A stretch of DNA of 60,232 nucleotides from JALHOQ01 sp038144835 (GTDB lineage Bacteria > Bdellovibrionota > Bdellovibrionia > Bdellovibrionales > UBA1609). Location of the stretch: the NCBI GenBank assembly GCA_038144835.1, contig JAYQON010000007.1, positions 1-60,232 of the forward strand. Reading direction: 5' to 3'. Shown here one piece after another: positions 1 through 8,748 of the stretch. A program made the translations under genes and the position numbers. Below the pieces are notes generated by a model. The model was given only the letters and a program-made list of their open reading frames with translations, was not told the DNA's origin and searched no databases. Positions within the stretch are counted from its first letter, which is position 1. Each line of letters starts with the position of its first letter.

Positions 1-1452
1 GAATCGAACTGTGAAATTCAAATTGAAAGCCCCCACATCAGCCGTCGTCATTTCGAACTCGTTCGCACTCAAGAAGGTTTTTTTATCACTGACCTTGGTA
101 GTTCCAACGGCACCTATATCAATGGCGGCAGAATTACTCCTCATGAACCCACGCGAGTCGAAAGTGGTGATGAAATCCGGGTGATGAATATCGAAATGCG
201 TTTTGAAATTCGCGACACTCAATTTGCCAATCATCTCGACAATCTGCCTGTGCCCATGTTTGATCCCATACTGGCCATGCCGCCTCAACCCTACTGGAAC
301 GATGCCCCAGTACTCATGCCCGGAGCAGATGCCCATGCCAACCAAGACTATCCTGAGCATTGGACGAAGCTCCGACCCAAGCATCTTAAAAAGGTCAACT
401 GGAAGAAAAATAAGGTCCGGATTGCACTGCTTGTTCTAGTGCCTATTCTGCTCATTTTGGTTCTTACCGAACCCAGAAAAAGCGAGGAACCGGTGCGCGA
501 CCCAGCCAACCAGGGAACAAGCTTGAGCTACGACAAACTCAACAAAGAACAGCAGAGCGTGGTCAAAGATACTTTTAAATTGGCCACAAGCCTCTACGTG
601 CAAGGCAAATATGCCCTATGTCTCACTGAACTGACAAAGCTTCATAACTTAATCCCCCAACACGAAAACTCAAAGGAACTGGAATCTTATTGTGAACAAG
701 GCCTGGAACTGGTTCGCCGACAGCAGGATTTGGAACATCGAGAACGCGAACGCCAACAGATCGAACAACAAATCTCTGGTTATGTCGAAACTTGTAAAGG
801 CAAGCTATCTGCCCAAGCCACCGTTGAAGACACGCGCCAATGCCTGGCTGAAGCTATGGTTTTATCACCCGAACACCCTTTAGTTATTGAACTGATTCAC
901 ACCGCTCAAATGCGCGAGGAGGAGGCTAAATTCCTAGCTGAACAAAGGCGCAAGGAGGATAGCCGTGCCGCCGCAGGCGACGCCCATTTTCGCCGGGCCA
1001 TAAATGTTTACAAAGAAGGCCGCTTGGCGGCCTCTCTCACAGAGCTACAAAAATTTCTTAACACCGATTATCCACGCGACGAGACAAATAAAAAAGAGGC
1101 TCGTCGTCAAATTGCCAACATAACAAAAGAACTAAAGGTTAAGGTCGATTTTCACCTTAATCAGTGCCGCTCATTGAGCGAAAAAAATCGGTTCAAAGAA
1201 GCTTGGGAGGCTTGTGATAAAGCTCTACAGGAGGAGCCCAAAAACAAGCAAGCTAAGGATATGCGTGAAAAAATGCACAACAACCTGCGCAAAGAAATGA
1301 AGGCTATCTATGAAGACAGCGTTCTCGAAGAGAGCTTAGGCAATGTAGAAAGCGCCATTGAGAAATGGAAAAAAATCATTTCTGAAAATCTACCTTTTGA
1401 TGAATATAGCAAAAAGGCAAAAAGTAAGATTCAAAAATATGAGGGGCTTTAA
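1..1452 (+). CDS. FHA-domain membrane protein with TPR-like region (5' truncated)
   Basis: The reading frame is open from the first base, so the gene starts outside the window and 483 residues are visible. The first 60 residues hold the C-terminal half of an FHA (phosphothreonine-binding) domain: an SRRHFEL strand, then LGSSNGTYING, then a GDEIRV strand. A Pro-rich linker follows, then one membrane helix at about residues 140-156, preceded by a Lys/Arg-rich stretch. After it come about 330 mostly helical residues with TPR-like repeats (for example FKEAWEACDKALQEEP). FHA domains bind phosphorylated Thr on Ser/Thr-kinase substrates. The layout suggests a cytoplasmic FHA and a TPR region beyond the membrane, but topology is inferred. 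The stop overlaps the next start by one base, so the two genes are probably translated together. Confidence 0.85.
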   Translation, partial: ESNCEIQIESPHISRRHFELVRTQEGFFITDLGSSNGTYINGGRITPHEPTRVESGDEIRVMNIEMRFEIRDTQFANHLDNLPVPMFDPILAMPPQPYWNDAPVLMPGADAHANQDYPEHWTKLRPKHLKKVNWKKNKVRIALLVLVPILLILVLTEPRKSEEPVRDPANQGTSLSYDKLNKEQQSVVKDTFKLATSLYVQGKYALCLTELTKLHNLIPQHENSKELESYCEQGLELVRRQQDLEHRERERQQIEQQISGYVETCKGKLSAQATVEDTRQCLAEAMVLSPEHPLVIELIHTAQMREEEAKFLAEQRRKEDSRAAAGDAHFRRAINVYKEGRLAASLTELQKFLNTDYPRDETNKKEARRQIANITKELKVKVDFHLNQCRSLSEKNRFKEAWEACDKALQEEPKNKQAKDMREKMHNNLRKEMKAIYEDSVLEESLGNVESAIEKWKKIISENLPFDEYSKKAKSKIQKYEGL

Positions 1453-2135
1453 TGGCGATTGACGAACGTTCTTACAGTGGCAAACTGTTCAGACCCTCTC
1501 CCGAAATACACATTGAAGAAGACGGCTCGTTCGGCGTAATTGCTACACCCTGGGGAAATCGATCGGCAGCAAGAAAAGTCATCGAGACTCTCATTGATTT
1601 CGTTATGTCGGCTCGTCAAGATGACGAAGTGACCTCTCCCTTTCAGAAGCTCACCTGCCTTTCTCCCCTGGCCAATAATTTGCGAGTGGCTGTAATGCTT
1701 GCCAACGACAAAATTTATCGTGAAGACAACAAAGCCGAATATGTGTCCGGTGTTGAGCTATTAGTATTTTCACATTCGCAGGGTGAGTTGGCCTACTCTC
1801 AAGTGGGAAGCCCACATCTTTATTTGGTACGTGCATCAATGCCATGGATTCCTTTAAGCATTCAAATCGATCTCTCTACCGAAATGAGTTTACCACCAAA
1901 TCTGCTACCACCATTGCCGCAAAATATGATTGGCTTGCACCCAACAACAAATATGAATATTGCCAGCTTTCGAACTCAACCTAACGACCGCCTCGTGATG
2001 TTGAGCCATTCGATGGCTTCCGACCCCGTTTTCTCGCATTCTTTTGAACAAGCAAATCTCGACAGCATTAGCCAAACTCTTGCTCGGCACCATCCAGAAA
2101 TTCCTTTTTGGCTGGGAGTCACGAAGCTGTCTTAG
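1452..2135 (+). CDS. PP2C-fold protein, probable pseudophosphatase
   Basis: This 227-residue cytoplasmic protein has no signal peptide and starts on the TAATG overlap with the FHA gene. Its order of motifs resembles PPM/PP2C phosphatases. GSPHLYLVR (residues 119-127) sits where the family has G-D-S-R-x-Y-L, and RLVMLSHSMA (170-179) sits where it has LLLCSDGL. In both places the metal-binding Asp is replaced (by Ser and by His), and no D-G-x-G-G motif is visible near the N-terminus. It therefore looks like a PP2C fold without catalysis, perhaps a binding partner of the FHA protein in a phosphothreonine pathway. The fold call rests on motif spacing only. An active-looking PP2C is encoded separately at 22701-23435. 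Confidence 0.55.
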   Translation: MAIDERSYSGKLFRPSPEIHIEEDGSFGVIATPWGNRSAARKVIETLIDFVMSARQDDEVTSPFQKLTCLSPLANNLRVAVMLANDKIYREDNKAEYVSGVELLVFSHSQGELAYSQVGSPHLYLVRASMPWIPLSIQIDLSTEMSLPPNLLPPLPQNMIGLHPTTNMNIASFRTQPNDRLVMLSHSMASDPVFSHSFEQANLDSISQTLARHHPEIPFWLGVTKLS

Positions 2136-2182
2136 ACGTCAATTTTAGACTGAAGGCCTCTAGACTCGACTTTTGAGCGGCA

Positions 2183-2211
2183 TTGAAATCAGACTCGAGT
2201 GAGGGGATAAT
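2183..2211 (+). promoter_or_regulatory. Probable sigma-70 promoter for the radical-SAM gene
   Basis: TTGAAA and GATAAT are separated by exactly 17 bases. The predicted start of transcription (near 2218) is only about three bases before the ATG at 2221, and no Shine-Dalgarno is visible, so the mRNA would be nearly leaderless. Confidence 0.5.
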
Positions 2212-2220
2212 CATTAAGTT

Positions 2221-2997
2221 ATGGAAACTGTATACGGACCAGTCCAGTCATTGCGCTTTGGAAACACCCTCGGAATTAACCTCCTGGGAAAGGAAAAGGT
2301 TTGCTCTTACAACTGCATATATTGCGATTTAGGGCAGACGGCCATGACTATGAACAAAATCCGCAAGGACTACCTGTTTCCAAACCTGGAGCAAGTCAAA
2401 GTCGCCTTCAAGGAGTATATTCGTAAGCCCATTCCCATTGATGCCATTGTCATTTCTGGCAACGGCGAGCCCACACTTTACCCTGAATTTGAAGAGGCAA
2501 TGAAGACCGTCTGTGAATTGCGCGACGAACATCTTCCGCAAAAGAGAATCATCGTTTTGTCAAACGGCGCACATCTAGATAATAAAAAAGTTATATCAGG
2601 TCTAAATCTCGCAGACGAAAGAGTCCTCAAGCTTGACGTGGGAAATGACATCCTACTGCAAAAGGTCAATGACCCCTCAATTCGCATCAATATGACAAAA
2701 TTAATTGCTGGTTTAAAAAAACTCAAAGATTTTACAATCCAGTCTTTGTTCTTCAGCGGTGACGCAAGCAACACGCAAAACGATGCGATCGAAGAATGGA
2801 TAGAGGTTGTTGGAATGCTGAAGCCAAAGGCGATTCAGCTATGCACCCTCTCTCGTGCCTCTCGCGTCAATACGAGCCTTACGGCGGTAGATGAAGATAC
2901 TCTATATTCAATTGCATTTAAGCTCAAAAAACGAACCGCGCTGGAGGCTAATGTTTTTATAGACAGCGTTGACATCGCCACAGCTTCAGAAGCGTAA
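2221..2997 (+). CDS. Radical SAM protein (COG0731-like)
   Basis: The 258-residue protein carries a Cx3Cx2C radical-SAM cluster motif (CSYNCIYC) about 30 residues in, followed by SGNGEPTLYPEF, which matches the SAM-binding Gly-rich and GEPT-type motif. It lacks the extra domains of larger radical-SAM enzymes. Compact proteins of this kind (COG0731, distantly related to wybutosine-forming TYW1) occur in many bacteria and their substrate is generally unknown. It probably ligates a 4Fe-4S cluster and cleaves S-adenosylmethionine; its target cannot be read from the sequence. It runs alone and overlaps the 3' end of the convergent sulfatase-like gene by 12 bases. Confidence 0.85.
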   Translation: METVYGPVQSLRFGNTLGINLLGKEKVCSYNCIYCDLGQTAMTMNKIRKDYLFPNLEQVKVAFKEYIRKPIPIDAIVISGNGEPTLYPEFEEAMKTVCELRDEHLPQKRIIVLSNGAHLDNKKVISGLNLADERVLKLDVGNDILLQKVNDPSIRINMTKLIAGLKKLKDFTIQSLFFSGDASNTQNDAIEEWIEVVGMLKPKAIQLCTLSRASRVNTSLTAVDEDTLYSIAFKLKKRTALEANVFIDSVDIATASEA

Positions 2998-4782
2998 TTC
3001 CTTACCGGCTAGGATAGAAACTAGTCTCTTGGCAAAAGGCTCAAACTCCTTCAGCGTTAACAAGTAGTCGACAATCGACGGAGACTCAGGCCACGAGCGA
3101 TCCACGTCCCAGCGCAAATCATTAAGAAAGTTGGCTCGCCCAATTTGCTGATCTAGCCACTGCTGAATATAGAGCCGTAAAAAGCGATCCTGTGCCTGAA
3201 TTTTTTCTTCATCGCTTCTAGCCACTCGCCAAGCGTACAACGCCAGCAAGCGTTCATCCTCACATTCTGACTGAAAAGTCTTTTTGTCTCCCTTGGTTGC
3301 AAGCAGCAAGCGAACACAAGCATGACGCGGTAATGGCAAATGCTCACCGAGATGTCTAGCTGCCACGTAAGTTCCAACTGGATCGCCCGCTTCACGAGAC
3401 AAGCGTTTAACTTCACTCCAGTTTCGATCCGTCAACCTTTGACTGAGCACCCACTTTGCCCAAGGCTCGTTGCCCTGAACTTTGGCCGGGGCTTGTCCAT
3501 GTATCCATAACTCACGCGCCACCGAAAGCTGCTCTGGCCAATGAGCCTGCATTCCACGAAACATGGGCGTTTGAGCAGACTCCAGCATTCCCAAAATGCT
3601 GGCATTCAATGAAGTCCACAAAGGATCGTTCACCTTCAAGGGATAGTTTTCTAATCGATCGGTCAGCGTGTTGAAAATCAATGGATTTTGATCATGAATG
3701 TAGAGAAAATGTTTTTGTCGTATCGCCCACCGAACGCCAGTTCCTTCGAGCCAATCGGGCCACCCGGTTTCAGTCAAAACAAGTCGATCTTCATTCCAAT
3801 TGGGTTCAGGCTGATTAATGGCTTCCAACAGACTCTTTGGCTGTAATGCTGGAAGTGAGGACACAGGAGGCTCCAAACCCAGAATCTGAAAAAGTGTATG
3901 CCCCACGTCAACCAAACTTACATTGCGATCAACTCCCCACTGAATAATGTTGTCGCGCTCCTTACGCGCAGGTTTTATAAATAAAGTCACCTGCACACTC
4001 GCTGACTTAAGATTGAGAGAAGAAACCTCACCGCCGTTTGGTGGGCTAACAGAATTCAAACCAGCAAGAATAATACTGGTCGAATTCCAACGTTTACGCA
4101 CACGCAACCATCGAAAGAAATCGCCCATCGACTCATCCAGCTCAGCAATCTGAGCTTCCAAGCTTTTTTCGCGAAATTCACCCTCCTTTGTGCGTGTTTC
4201 TATTTGAGGAAACTGCATGTCTCCCAAATACAACACGCCTAGGAACGGACTGGCGTGGACCTCCTGCTGAATCCAATTCTCAGCAATACGAAATACTTCC
4301 CCAGCAGGACGGTAGTAAACGCCTGGATTAATATCTACGTTGTCTTCAAAGATCTCAAAGCCCTGCGCAAGTCCTGACTTGCGCCAGATCGGCGGGCCCC
4401 CGGATATGAAAAAAGTGCGGTAATGATTGGCTAAAGCTCCTTCTGCCAAAGTGCGCATACGGGCACTCAGAAAATCACTACCATTGTGGCGTACCCCGTG
4501 ATCAAAGGGGTAAAGACCAGTCAACAAGGAAGCTAGAGTGGCCTGACTCATGGTTGACGGCGCGTAAGCGTGCGAAAAGCGCACAGACTCTTGACAGAGA
4601 GTCTGAAAAGCCCCCGCGTCAGGACCTGCAGGATTTTCTTCATTTTCGCAACTTACTTTTTCAAAGGCTAAACCCTCAACGGCCACGACAAGGACTGAAG
4701 GCCGGTTCTCCCGTGGCAAATCACAACTCACCAAAAACAACACTAATAGGGCGCCTATACTGTAAAAGACAGCTCGCTTCAT
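2986..4782 (-). CDS. Sulfatase/alkaline-phosphatase-superfamily lipoprotein
   Basis: This 598-residue protein has a lipoprotein signal (lipobox LVSC, lipidated Cys20). Residues 28-360 resemble the sulfatase fold: a VLVVAVEGL strand, then SQATLASLLTGLYPFDHG at about 79-95, which aligns with the C/S-x-P-x-R-x-x-LLTG nucleophile region of sulfatases. The aligned nucleophile would be Ser79. The usual Pro and Arg of the motif are absent, and the first strand ends in E-G rather than the metal-binding D-D. It could therefore be a divergent phosphotransferase or phosphodiesterase, or an inactive relative. The C-terminal 200 residues are helical and unrecognised. It is likely anchored in a periplasm-facing membrane and is transcribed divergently from the ExbB gene. 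Confidence 0.65.
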   Translation of the reverse strand: MKRAVFYSIGALLVLFLVSCDLPRENRPSVLVVAVEGLAFEKVSCENEENPAGPDAGAFQTLCQESVRFSHAYAPSTMSQATLASLLTGLYPFDHGVRHNGSDFLSARMRTLAEGALANHYRTFFISGGPPIWRKSGLAQGFEIFEDNVDINPGVYYRPAGEVFRIAENWIQQEVHASPFLGVLYLGDMQFPQIETRTKEGEFREKSLEAQIAELDESMGDFFRWLRVRKRWNSTSIILAGLNSVSPPNGGEVSSLNLKSASVQVTLFIKPARKERDNIIQWGVDRNVSLVDVGHTLFQILGLEPPVSSLPALQPKSLLEAINQPEPNWNEDRLVLTETGWPDWLEGTGVRWAIRQKHFLYIHDQNPLIFNTLTDRLENYPLKVNDPLWTSLNASILGMLESAQTPMFRGMQAHWPEQLSVARELWIHGQAPAKVQGNEPWAKWVLSQRLTDRNWSEVKRLSREAGDPVGTYVAARHLGEHLPLPRHACVRLLLATKGDKKTFQSECEDERLLALYAWRVARSDEEKIQAQDRFLRLYIQQWLDQQIGRANFLNDLRWDVDRSWPESPSIVDYLLTLKEFEPFAKRLVSILAGKELRF

Positions 4783-4796
4783 TCTGTCATCCTACC

Positions 4797-4826
4797 TTGA
4801 CCGCGTCAGGACCCTCCAGAGATAAT
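4797..4826 (+). promoter_or_regulatory. Probable promoter of the exbB-exbD operon
   Basis: TTGACC and GATAAT are separated by 18 bases. A good Shine-Dalgarno (GGAGG, 4835-4839) follows nine bases before the ATG at 4849. This is a standard leadered promoter, unlike several others in the window. Confidence 0.5.
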
Positions 4827-4848
4827 TTGCTATTGGAGGCCTTCGTCA

Positions 4849-5478
4849 ATGACTCAAAACTTCTTTGCTATTGCGCAAGTCGCGCATGAAGTCACCTTGT
4901 GGTTGCTGATCGCACTGAGCGTGCTTTCGCTGGCATTTATTTTAGAACGTTTTTTTACTCTCGGACGCGTTCGCAGAGAGAGTGCCAAAATCAATGAACG
5001 GCTACGAGAAGTGATGCAGTCTAATAATCTCGCAGAGCTTGAAGAAATCGGCCGTGAACGCGGCTCTGTTGAAAGTCGCGCAATCGCCTATGGATTACGC
5101 CATGTGCGAGAAAAAGGTCTGAATGGTATGGAAGAAATTTTTAGCTCATTCGCATCCATGGAACGCCCAAATCTCGAACGTTACTTGGGATTTCTTGCGA
5201 CGGTAGGCTCCAACGCACCGTTTATCGGGCTTTTGGGCACAGTCTTTGGAATTATGGACGCGTTTCGTGGTCTCGCTCAATCGCAAGGAGACGCGACAGC
5301 CGTGATGATCGGAATTTCGCAAGCCCTGGTAGCCACAGCTGTCGGTCTAATGGTGGCTATTCCTGCTGTCATCTCCTACAACTATTTCCAGAAGCAAGTA
5401 AAAGGCACCATGCTCAATCTTGAGAGCGTCAAAGATTTATGTCTGGCATATGCAAAAAGTGGAATAAGGAAAGGCTAA
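4849..5478 (+). CDS. MotA/TolQ/ExbB proton channel family protein
   Basis: The 209-residue protein has three membrane helices at about residues 14-33, 112-137 and 154-176. The family signature around the second helix (LATVGSNAPFIGLLGTVFG) is intact. With ExbD or TolR it forms the inner-membrane channel that uses proton flow to energise TonB or TolA across the periplasm. The next gene, four bases on, is the ExbD/TolR partner. No pal, tolA or tolB is nearby, so ExbB and TolQ cannot be told apart here. A TonB-like protein is encoded about 18 kb away at 23521-24438. Confidence 0.92.
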   Translation: MTQNFFAIAQVAHEVTLWLLIALSVLSLAFILERFFTLGRVRRESAKINERLREVMQSNNLAELEEIGRERGSVESRAIAYGLRHVREKGLNGMEEIFSSFASMERPNLERYLGFLATVGSNAPFIGLLGTVFGIMDAFRGLAQSQGDATAVMIGISQALVATAVGLMVAIPAVISYNYFQKQVKGTMLNLESVKDLCLAYAKSGIRKG

Positions 5479-5482
5479 CGGA

Positions 5483-5890
5483 GTGGCTGGTAAAATTTCA
5501 GGCGACAACGAAGAACCTATTGCCGACATCAATATCGTACCCTTCGTTGACATTATTCTTGTCGTTCTCATTATTTTTATGGTGACCACTCCTCTCATTA
5601 TGAAACCGTCGATCAACGTCAACTTACCCAAAGCAGGAAGCGGCGATGAGACGACACCTTCTGAACTTTCGATCACTATTGCCGCTGATGGATCATTGTT
5701 GCTCAACGGCCAGTCCAGTAGCGAGGCGGCGATCGGCACCTATGCAAACCAACTCGCCGGCAAACGACCAGACGTTCAGGCGATTATCTCTGCTGATAAA
5801 GAAGTCCCACATGGACGTGTGGTTTCGATTATCGATGCGGTCAAAGGTGGTGGTGTTAAAAAATTCGCAATCACCATCGATAAGAAGTGA
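5483..5890 (+). CDS. ExbD/TolR-type biopolymer transport protein
   Basis: The 135-residue protein has one N-terminal membrane helix (about 18-40) containing the proton-carrying Asp23 in the context VPFVDIILVVL, and a small periplasmic domain ending in ITIDKK. It is the partner of the upstream ExbB-like channel. The start is a GTG four bases after the upstream stop; no closer ATG fits the conserved N-terminus. The pair forms a two-gene operon, and the next gene appears to have its own -10 element at 5963-5968. Confidence 0.9.
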   Translation: MAGKISGDNEEPIADINIVPFVDIILVVLIIFMVTTPLIMKPSINVNLPKAGSGDETTPSELSITIAADGSLLLNGQSSSEAAIGTYANQLAGKRPDVQAIISADKEVPHGRVVSIIDAVKGGGVKKFAITIDKK

Positions 5891-5974
5891 ACTACTAAGT
5901 TCTCATCTTGATTTAAGCCTCGGCTTTGGGCGAGTGGACTTCAGCGTGTCTCATAAATAGCCGATAATTACTCA

Positions 5975-6661
5975 ATGAAAATAGTAGCACTTATTTTTGC
6001 TAGTCAGTTATTTTTAGGACAAATTGCTTTTGCCCAAGTGCGTGGAGTGCCCAGCTTACCGTCGCGAGGAACGGTAGGTCTACAAGGCAGCGTTGGTGCC
6101 GGTTTCGCAGATTTTTCAATCAAAGACCCACAAGATGATTTACGAGTGGATCGCGGCATTTTTGCGGCAGCTGCCATCGAACGCGGATTTAATGTTTTGA
6201 ATCTTTATTTAACTCTGACCTTGAGCAATTTGAATGCAGAAGGACTTGCTAATTACTCCTACCGAAATTTGAGTAGTGCCACGACCTACACAGCTACAGA
6301 TATAAAATTTACGGCGAATATATTAGATCTTGGCTTAGGCTTAAAAATGAAATTGATCGATAAATACTGGTTTCGCCCTTACATCGAAGGGGGTGGTCTA
6401 GGGGGCTATCACACTATCAATTACTCCTCAAAAATGGATACCTTGGCCGCGCAAGGTAGCGACTACAAAAGTAAAGACGTGGTCATGGGTTCTGGAGTAT
6501 ATGGTGAAGCCGGTCTCGAGGCCATGTTTGCACAAAGTTTTGGTGTTAAACTCGCGGCTCGCCAGTCAACCTACCAAACAAAAAAGTTAGAAACCTTACA
6601 AGATCGCACGTTACGTTTTGTAGTTGAAACGTATTATTTTTCACTGCTCTTTGGCATGTGA
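5975..6661 (+). CDS. Probable outer-membrane beta-barrel protein
   Basis: The 228-residue protein has a clear signal peptide (cleavage after AFA, about residue 20). The rest alternates polar and hydrophobic residues, with Gly-rich turns and aromatic residues, and ends in an aromatic-rich strand (YYFSLLFGM), as expected of an 8- to 10-strand barrel. No family is recognised. A GATAAT box lies six bases before the ATG and there is no Shine-Dalgarno, so the transcript may be leaderless. The 3' end overlaps the convergent lipB by 21 bases. Confidence 0.65.
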   Translation: MKIVALIFASQLFLGQIAFAQVRGVPSLPSRGTVGLQGSVGAGFADFSIKDPQDDLRVDRGIFAAAAIERGFNVLNLYLTLTLSNLNAEGLANYSYRNLSSATTYTATDIKFTANILDLGLGLKMKLIDKYWFRPYIEGGGLGGYHTINYSSKMDTLAAQGSDYKSKDVVMGSGVYGEAGLEAMFAQSFGVKLAARQSTYQTKKLETLQDRTLRFVVETYYFSLLFGM

Positions 6662-7288
6662 AAATGCTGATAGAAAACTACGAGCAAAAACAGCCTTGGC
6701 CTCTGCCATCTCGATCCGACCAATTTCAGACTCAACATTTGTCATGACGTCGGTCGAAAAACCACATGGTTTTATTCCGCGGAAGGCCTCGGGATCTCTT
6801 AAAATATTAATAGCAACTCCATGATATGTGACCCACCTGCGCACGGCGATTCCGATCGAGGCAATTTTACGGCTGCCAACCCAAACGCCAGTTAATGATA
6901 GTTCTCCCAAGGGAGTTGTACGTGCCTGAGCACCAATGAGCCCCAATTCTCTCAGCGCGGTCACTGTGGCAGATTCCAAAACTCGCAAATACCCATGCAC
7001 GTCTCTTTGTCGTAAATGCGAATGCGGACGACGCAAGTCAATCAAAGGGTAAATTACGATTTGGCTGGGTCCATGATAAGTGACTCGACCTCCGCGGCTA
7101 GAATCAAATGTAGCGCCGGTCCAGCCATTTAAGTCCTCTGGAGTGGTTGCTCTCCCTTTAGTCACTACCGACGGATGCGTGCACAACACAATTCGTTCAT
7201 CTGAACCGCTCGCAATCTCGTCCACAAGCTCCACTTGGCGTGCGGAAGAGAGCCCATAATCAATGAGCCCCCAATCCTCAATTCTCAT
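6641..7288 (-). CDS. lipB: Octanoyl-ACP:protein octanoyltransferase
   Basis: This 215-residue enzyme moves octanoate from acyl carrier protein to the lipoyl-domain lysine of E2 and related proteins. The family motif RGGRVTYHGPSQ (65-76), the catalytic Lys141 in GSRKIASIG, and Cys175 in KPCGF are all present. It is the last gene of the lipA-E2-lpd-lipB operon and overlaps lpd by four bases. LipB supplies the substrate that LipA then sulfurates, so both steps of lipoate synthesis lie beside an enzyme complex that uses it. Confidence 0.96.
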   Translation of the reverse strand: MRIEDWGLIDYGLSSARQVELVDEIASGSDERIVLCTHPSVVTKGRATTPEDLNGWTGATFDSSRGGRVTYHGPSQIVIYPLIDLRRPHSHLRQRDVHGYLRVLESATVTALRELGLIGAQARTTPLGELSLTGVWVGSRKIASIGIAVRRWVTYHGVAINILRDPEAFRGIKPCGFSTDVMTNVESEIGRIEMAEAKAVFARSFLSAFSHAKEQ

Positions 7289-8739
7289 GCGTGCGGCCTA
7301 TGCCCGTTGCTCGTCCGTTGCGTGAGCGGTCGCTGGATGATGTGAATGGCGTGTCCCATAGCGGCTTCGGCAGCTTCCATCATGGTTTCCCCTAAAGTGG
7401 GATGCGGATGAATTGTTAAGGCCAAATCCTCAAGACGCGCCCCCATCTCAATAGCGAGAGCCGCCTCCGAAATCAAATTGCTGGCCTCCGGGCCAACAAT
7501 GTGTACACCTAAAACCAAGTTTGTCTTTGCGTCTGCAATGACCTTAACAAAACCATCTGCTTCCATCATAGATACGGCACGGCCGTTCGCACCAAATGGA
7601 AATTTGCCAACCTTAAGGTCGTTGTAACCTTTTGCTTTGCACTCACTTTCAAGCATGCCCGCCGAAGCAATTTCAGGATCTACAAAAATCACAGCTGGAA
7701 CTGTTTTGGCGTCATAGGCTCGGTTTTGACCAGCAATCACCTCAGCAACCATAACTCCTTCATGACTCGCTTTATGGGCCAGCATGGGCTGGCAAGCAAT
7801 GTCACCAATGGCATAAATCCCAGAGATATTCGTTTTGCGTTGAGGAGTGGTTTTAATAAAACCCTTTTCATCAATGGCCACCCCAATATTCTTTAGACCC
7901 AACTGGTCAGAATTGGGTTTACGGCCAACAGTCAGCAGGATCTTTTGCGCCCGCAAAACTTTCTGTTCTCCACCCACATCAACAGTGACTTCAACCCCAG
8001 CCTTCGTTTTTTTCCAACTTTTGGCTTTGGCATTAGTGAGAACTTCCACACCATTGCGCTTAAGCCGACGAGCAACAACTTGCACGCAATCCGGATCAGC
8101 AACACCGTTAAGCAAAGTAGGCCCAGCTTCCACCACGGTGACTTGAGTGCCGAACTTAGCCATGTAGGAGCCTATTTCCAAACCGATATAACCGCCTCCG
8201 ATCACCACCAAACTGGATAGCCCTTCCTCGAGCGCTAAGGCTCCCGTGGAGGTGAGCACATCTTTTTCGTCGGCCGCAAAACCCGGAATCTCAATGGGTC
8301 TAGAACCCGTCGCAACAACGTAGTTGGCAGCTTCAATATTTGTGGTCCCCGCCTGACCTTTCACAATCAAAGATTTAGAGGAGCTGAAAGTGGCGTCACC
8401 CATAAAAACGACCACCCCGTTACCTTTCAGCAGCTGAGCAACACCGCCAGACATCTTAGCGGTCACCGACTGCTTCCAAGACTGTAATTGTTTGAAATCA
8501 ATCTTAACATTGGAGGAAATCTTAAATCCCATCTCAGGCGCATCGTGCTGTATACGGTGGTAAAAATGAGCGGCGGTGATCATAGCCTTTGAGGGTATGC
8601 AACCAACATTCAGACAAACGCCCCCCATATGCTCCCGCTCAACAATACAGGTCTTCTTGCCCAACTGAGCCGCCCGAATTGCGGTTACATACCCACCGGG
8701 TCCTGCGCCAATCACACAAACGTCAAATTTCTCAGCCAC
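7285..8739 (-). CDS. lpdA: Dihydrolipoyl dehydrogenase (E3)
   Basis: This 484-residue FAD flavoenzyme reoxidises the dihydrolipoamide of E2 and passes electrons to NAD. It shows the FAD-binding GAGPGG (11-16), the redox disulfide Cys42/Cys47 in GGVCLNVGC, an NAD-binding GGGYIGLEIG, the second FAD motif YAIGD, and the catalytic HPHPTLGE near the C-terminus. It starts nine bases after the E2 stop and overlaps lipB by four bases. The last 15 residues run past the usual end of the family and look unstructured. Confidence 0.97.
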   Translation of the reverse strand: MAEKFDVCVIGAGPGGYVTAIRAAQLGKKTCIVEREHMGGVCLNVGCIPSKAMITAAHFYHRIQHDAPEMGFKISSNVKIDFKQLQSWKQSVTAKMSGGVAQLLKGNGVVVFMGDATFSSSKSLIVKGQAGTTNIEAANYVVATGSRPIEIPGFAADEKDVLTSTGALALEEGLSSLVVIGGGYIGLEIGSYMAKFGTQVTVVEAGPTLLNGVADPDCVQVVARRLKRNGVEVLTNAKAKSWKKTKAGVEVTVDVGGEQKVLRAQKILLTVGRKPNSDQLGLKNIGVAIDEKGFIKTTPQRKTNISGIYAIGDIACQPMLAHKASHEGVMVAEVIAGQNRAYDAKTVPAVIFVDPEIASAGMLESECKAKGYNDLKVGKFPFGANGRAVSMMEADGFVKVIADAKTNLVLGVHIVGPEASNLISEAALAIEMGARLEDLALTIHPHPTLGETMMEAAEAAMGHAIHIIQRPLTQRTSNGHRPHA

Positions 8740-8748
8740 GATTCACCT

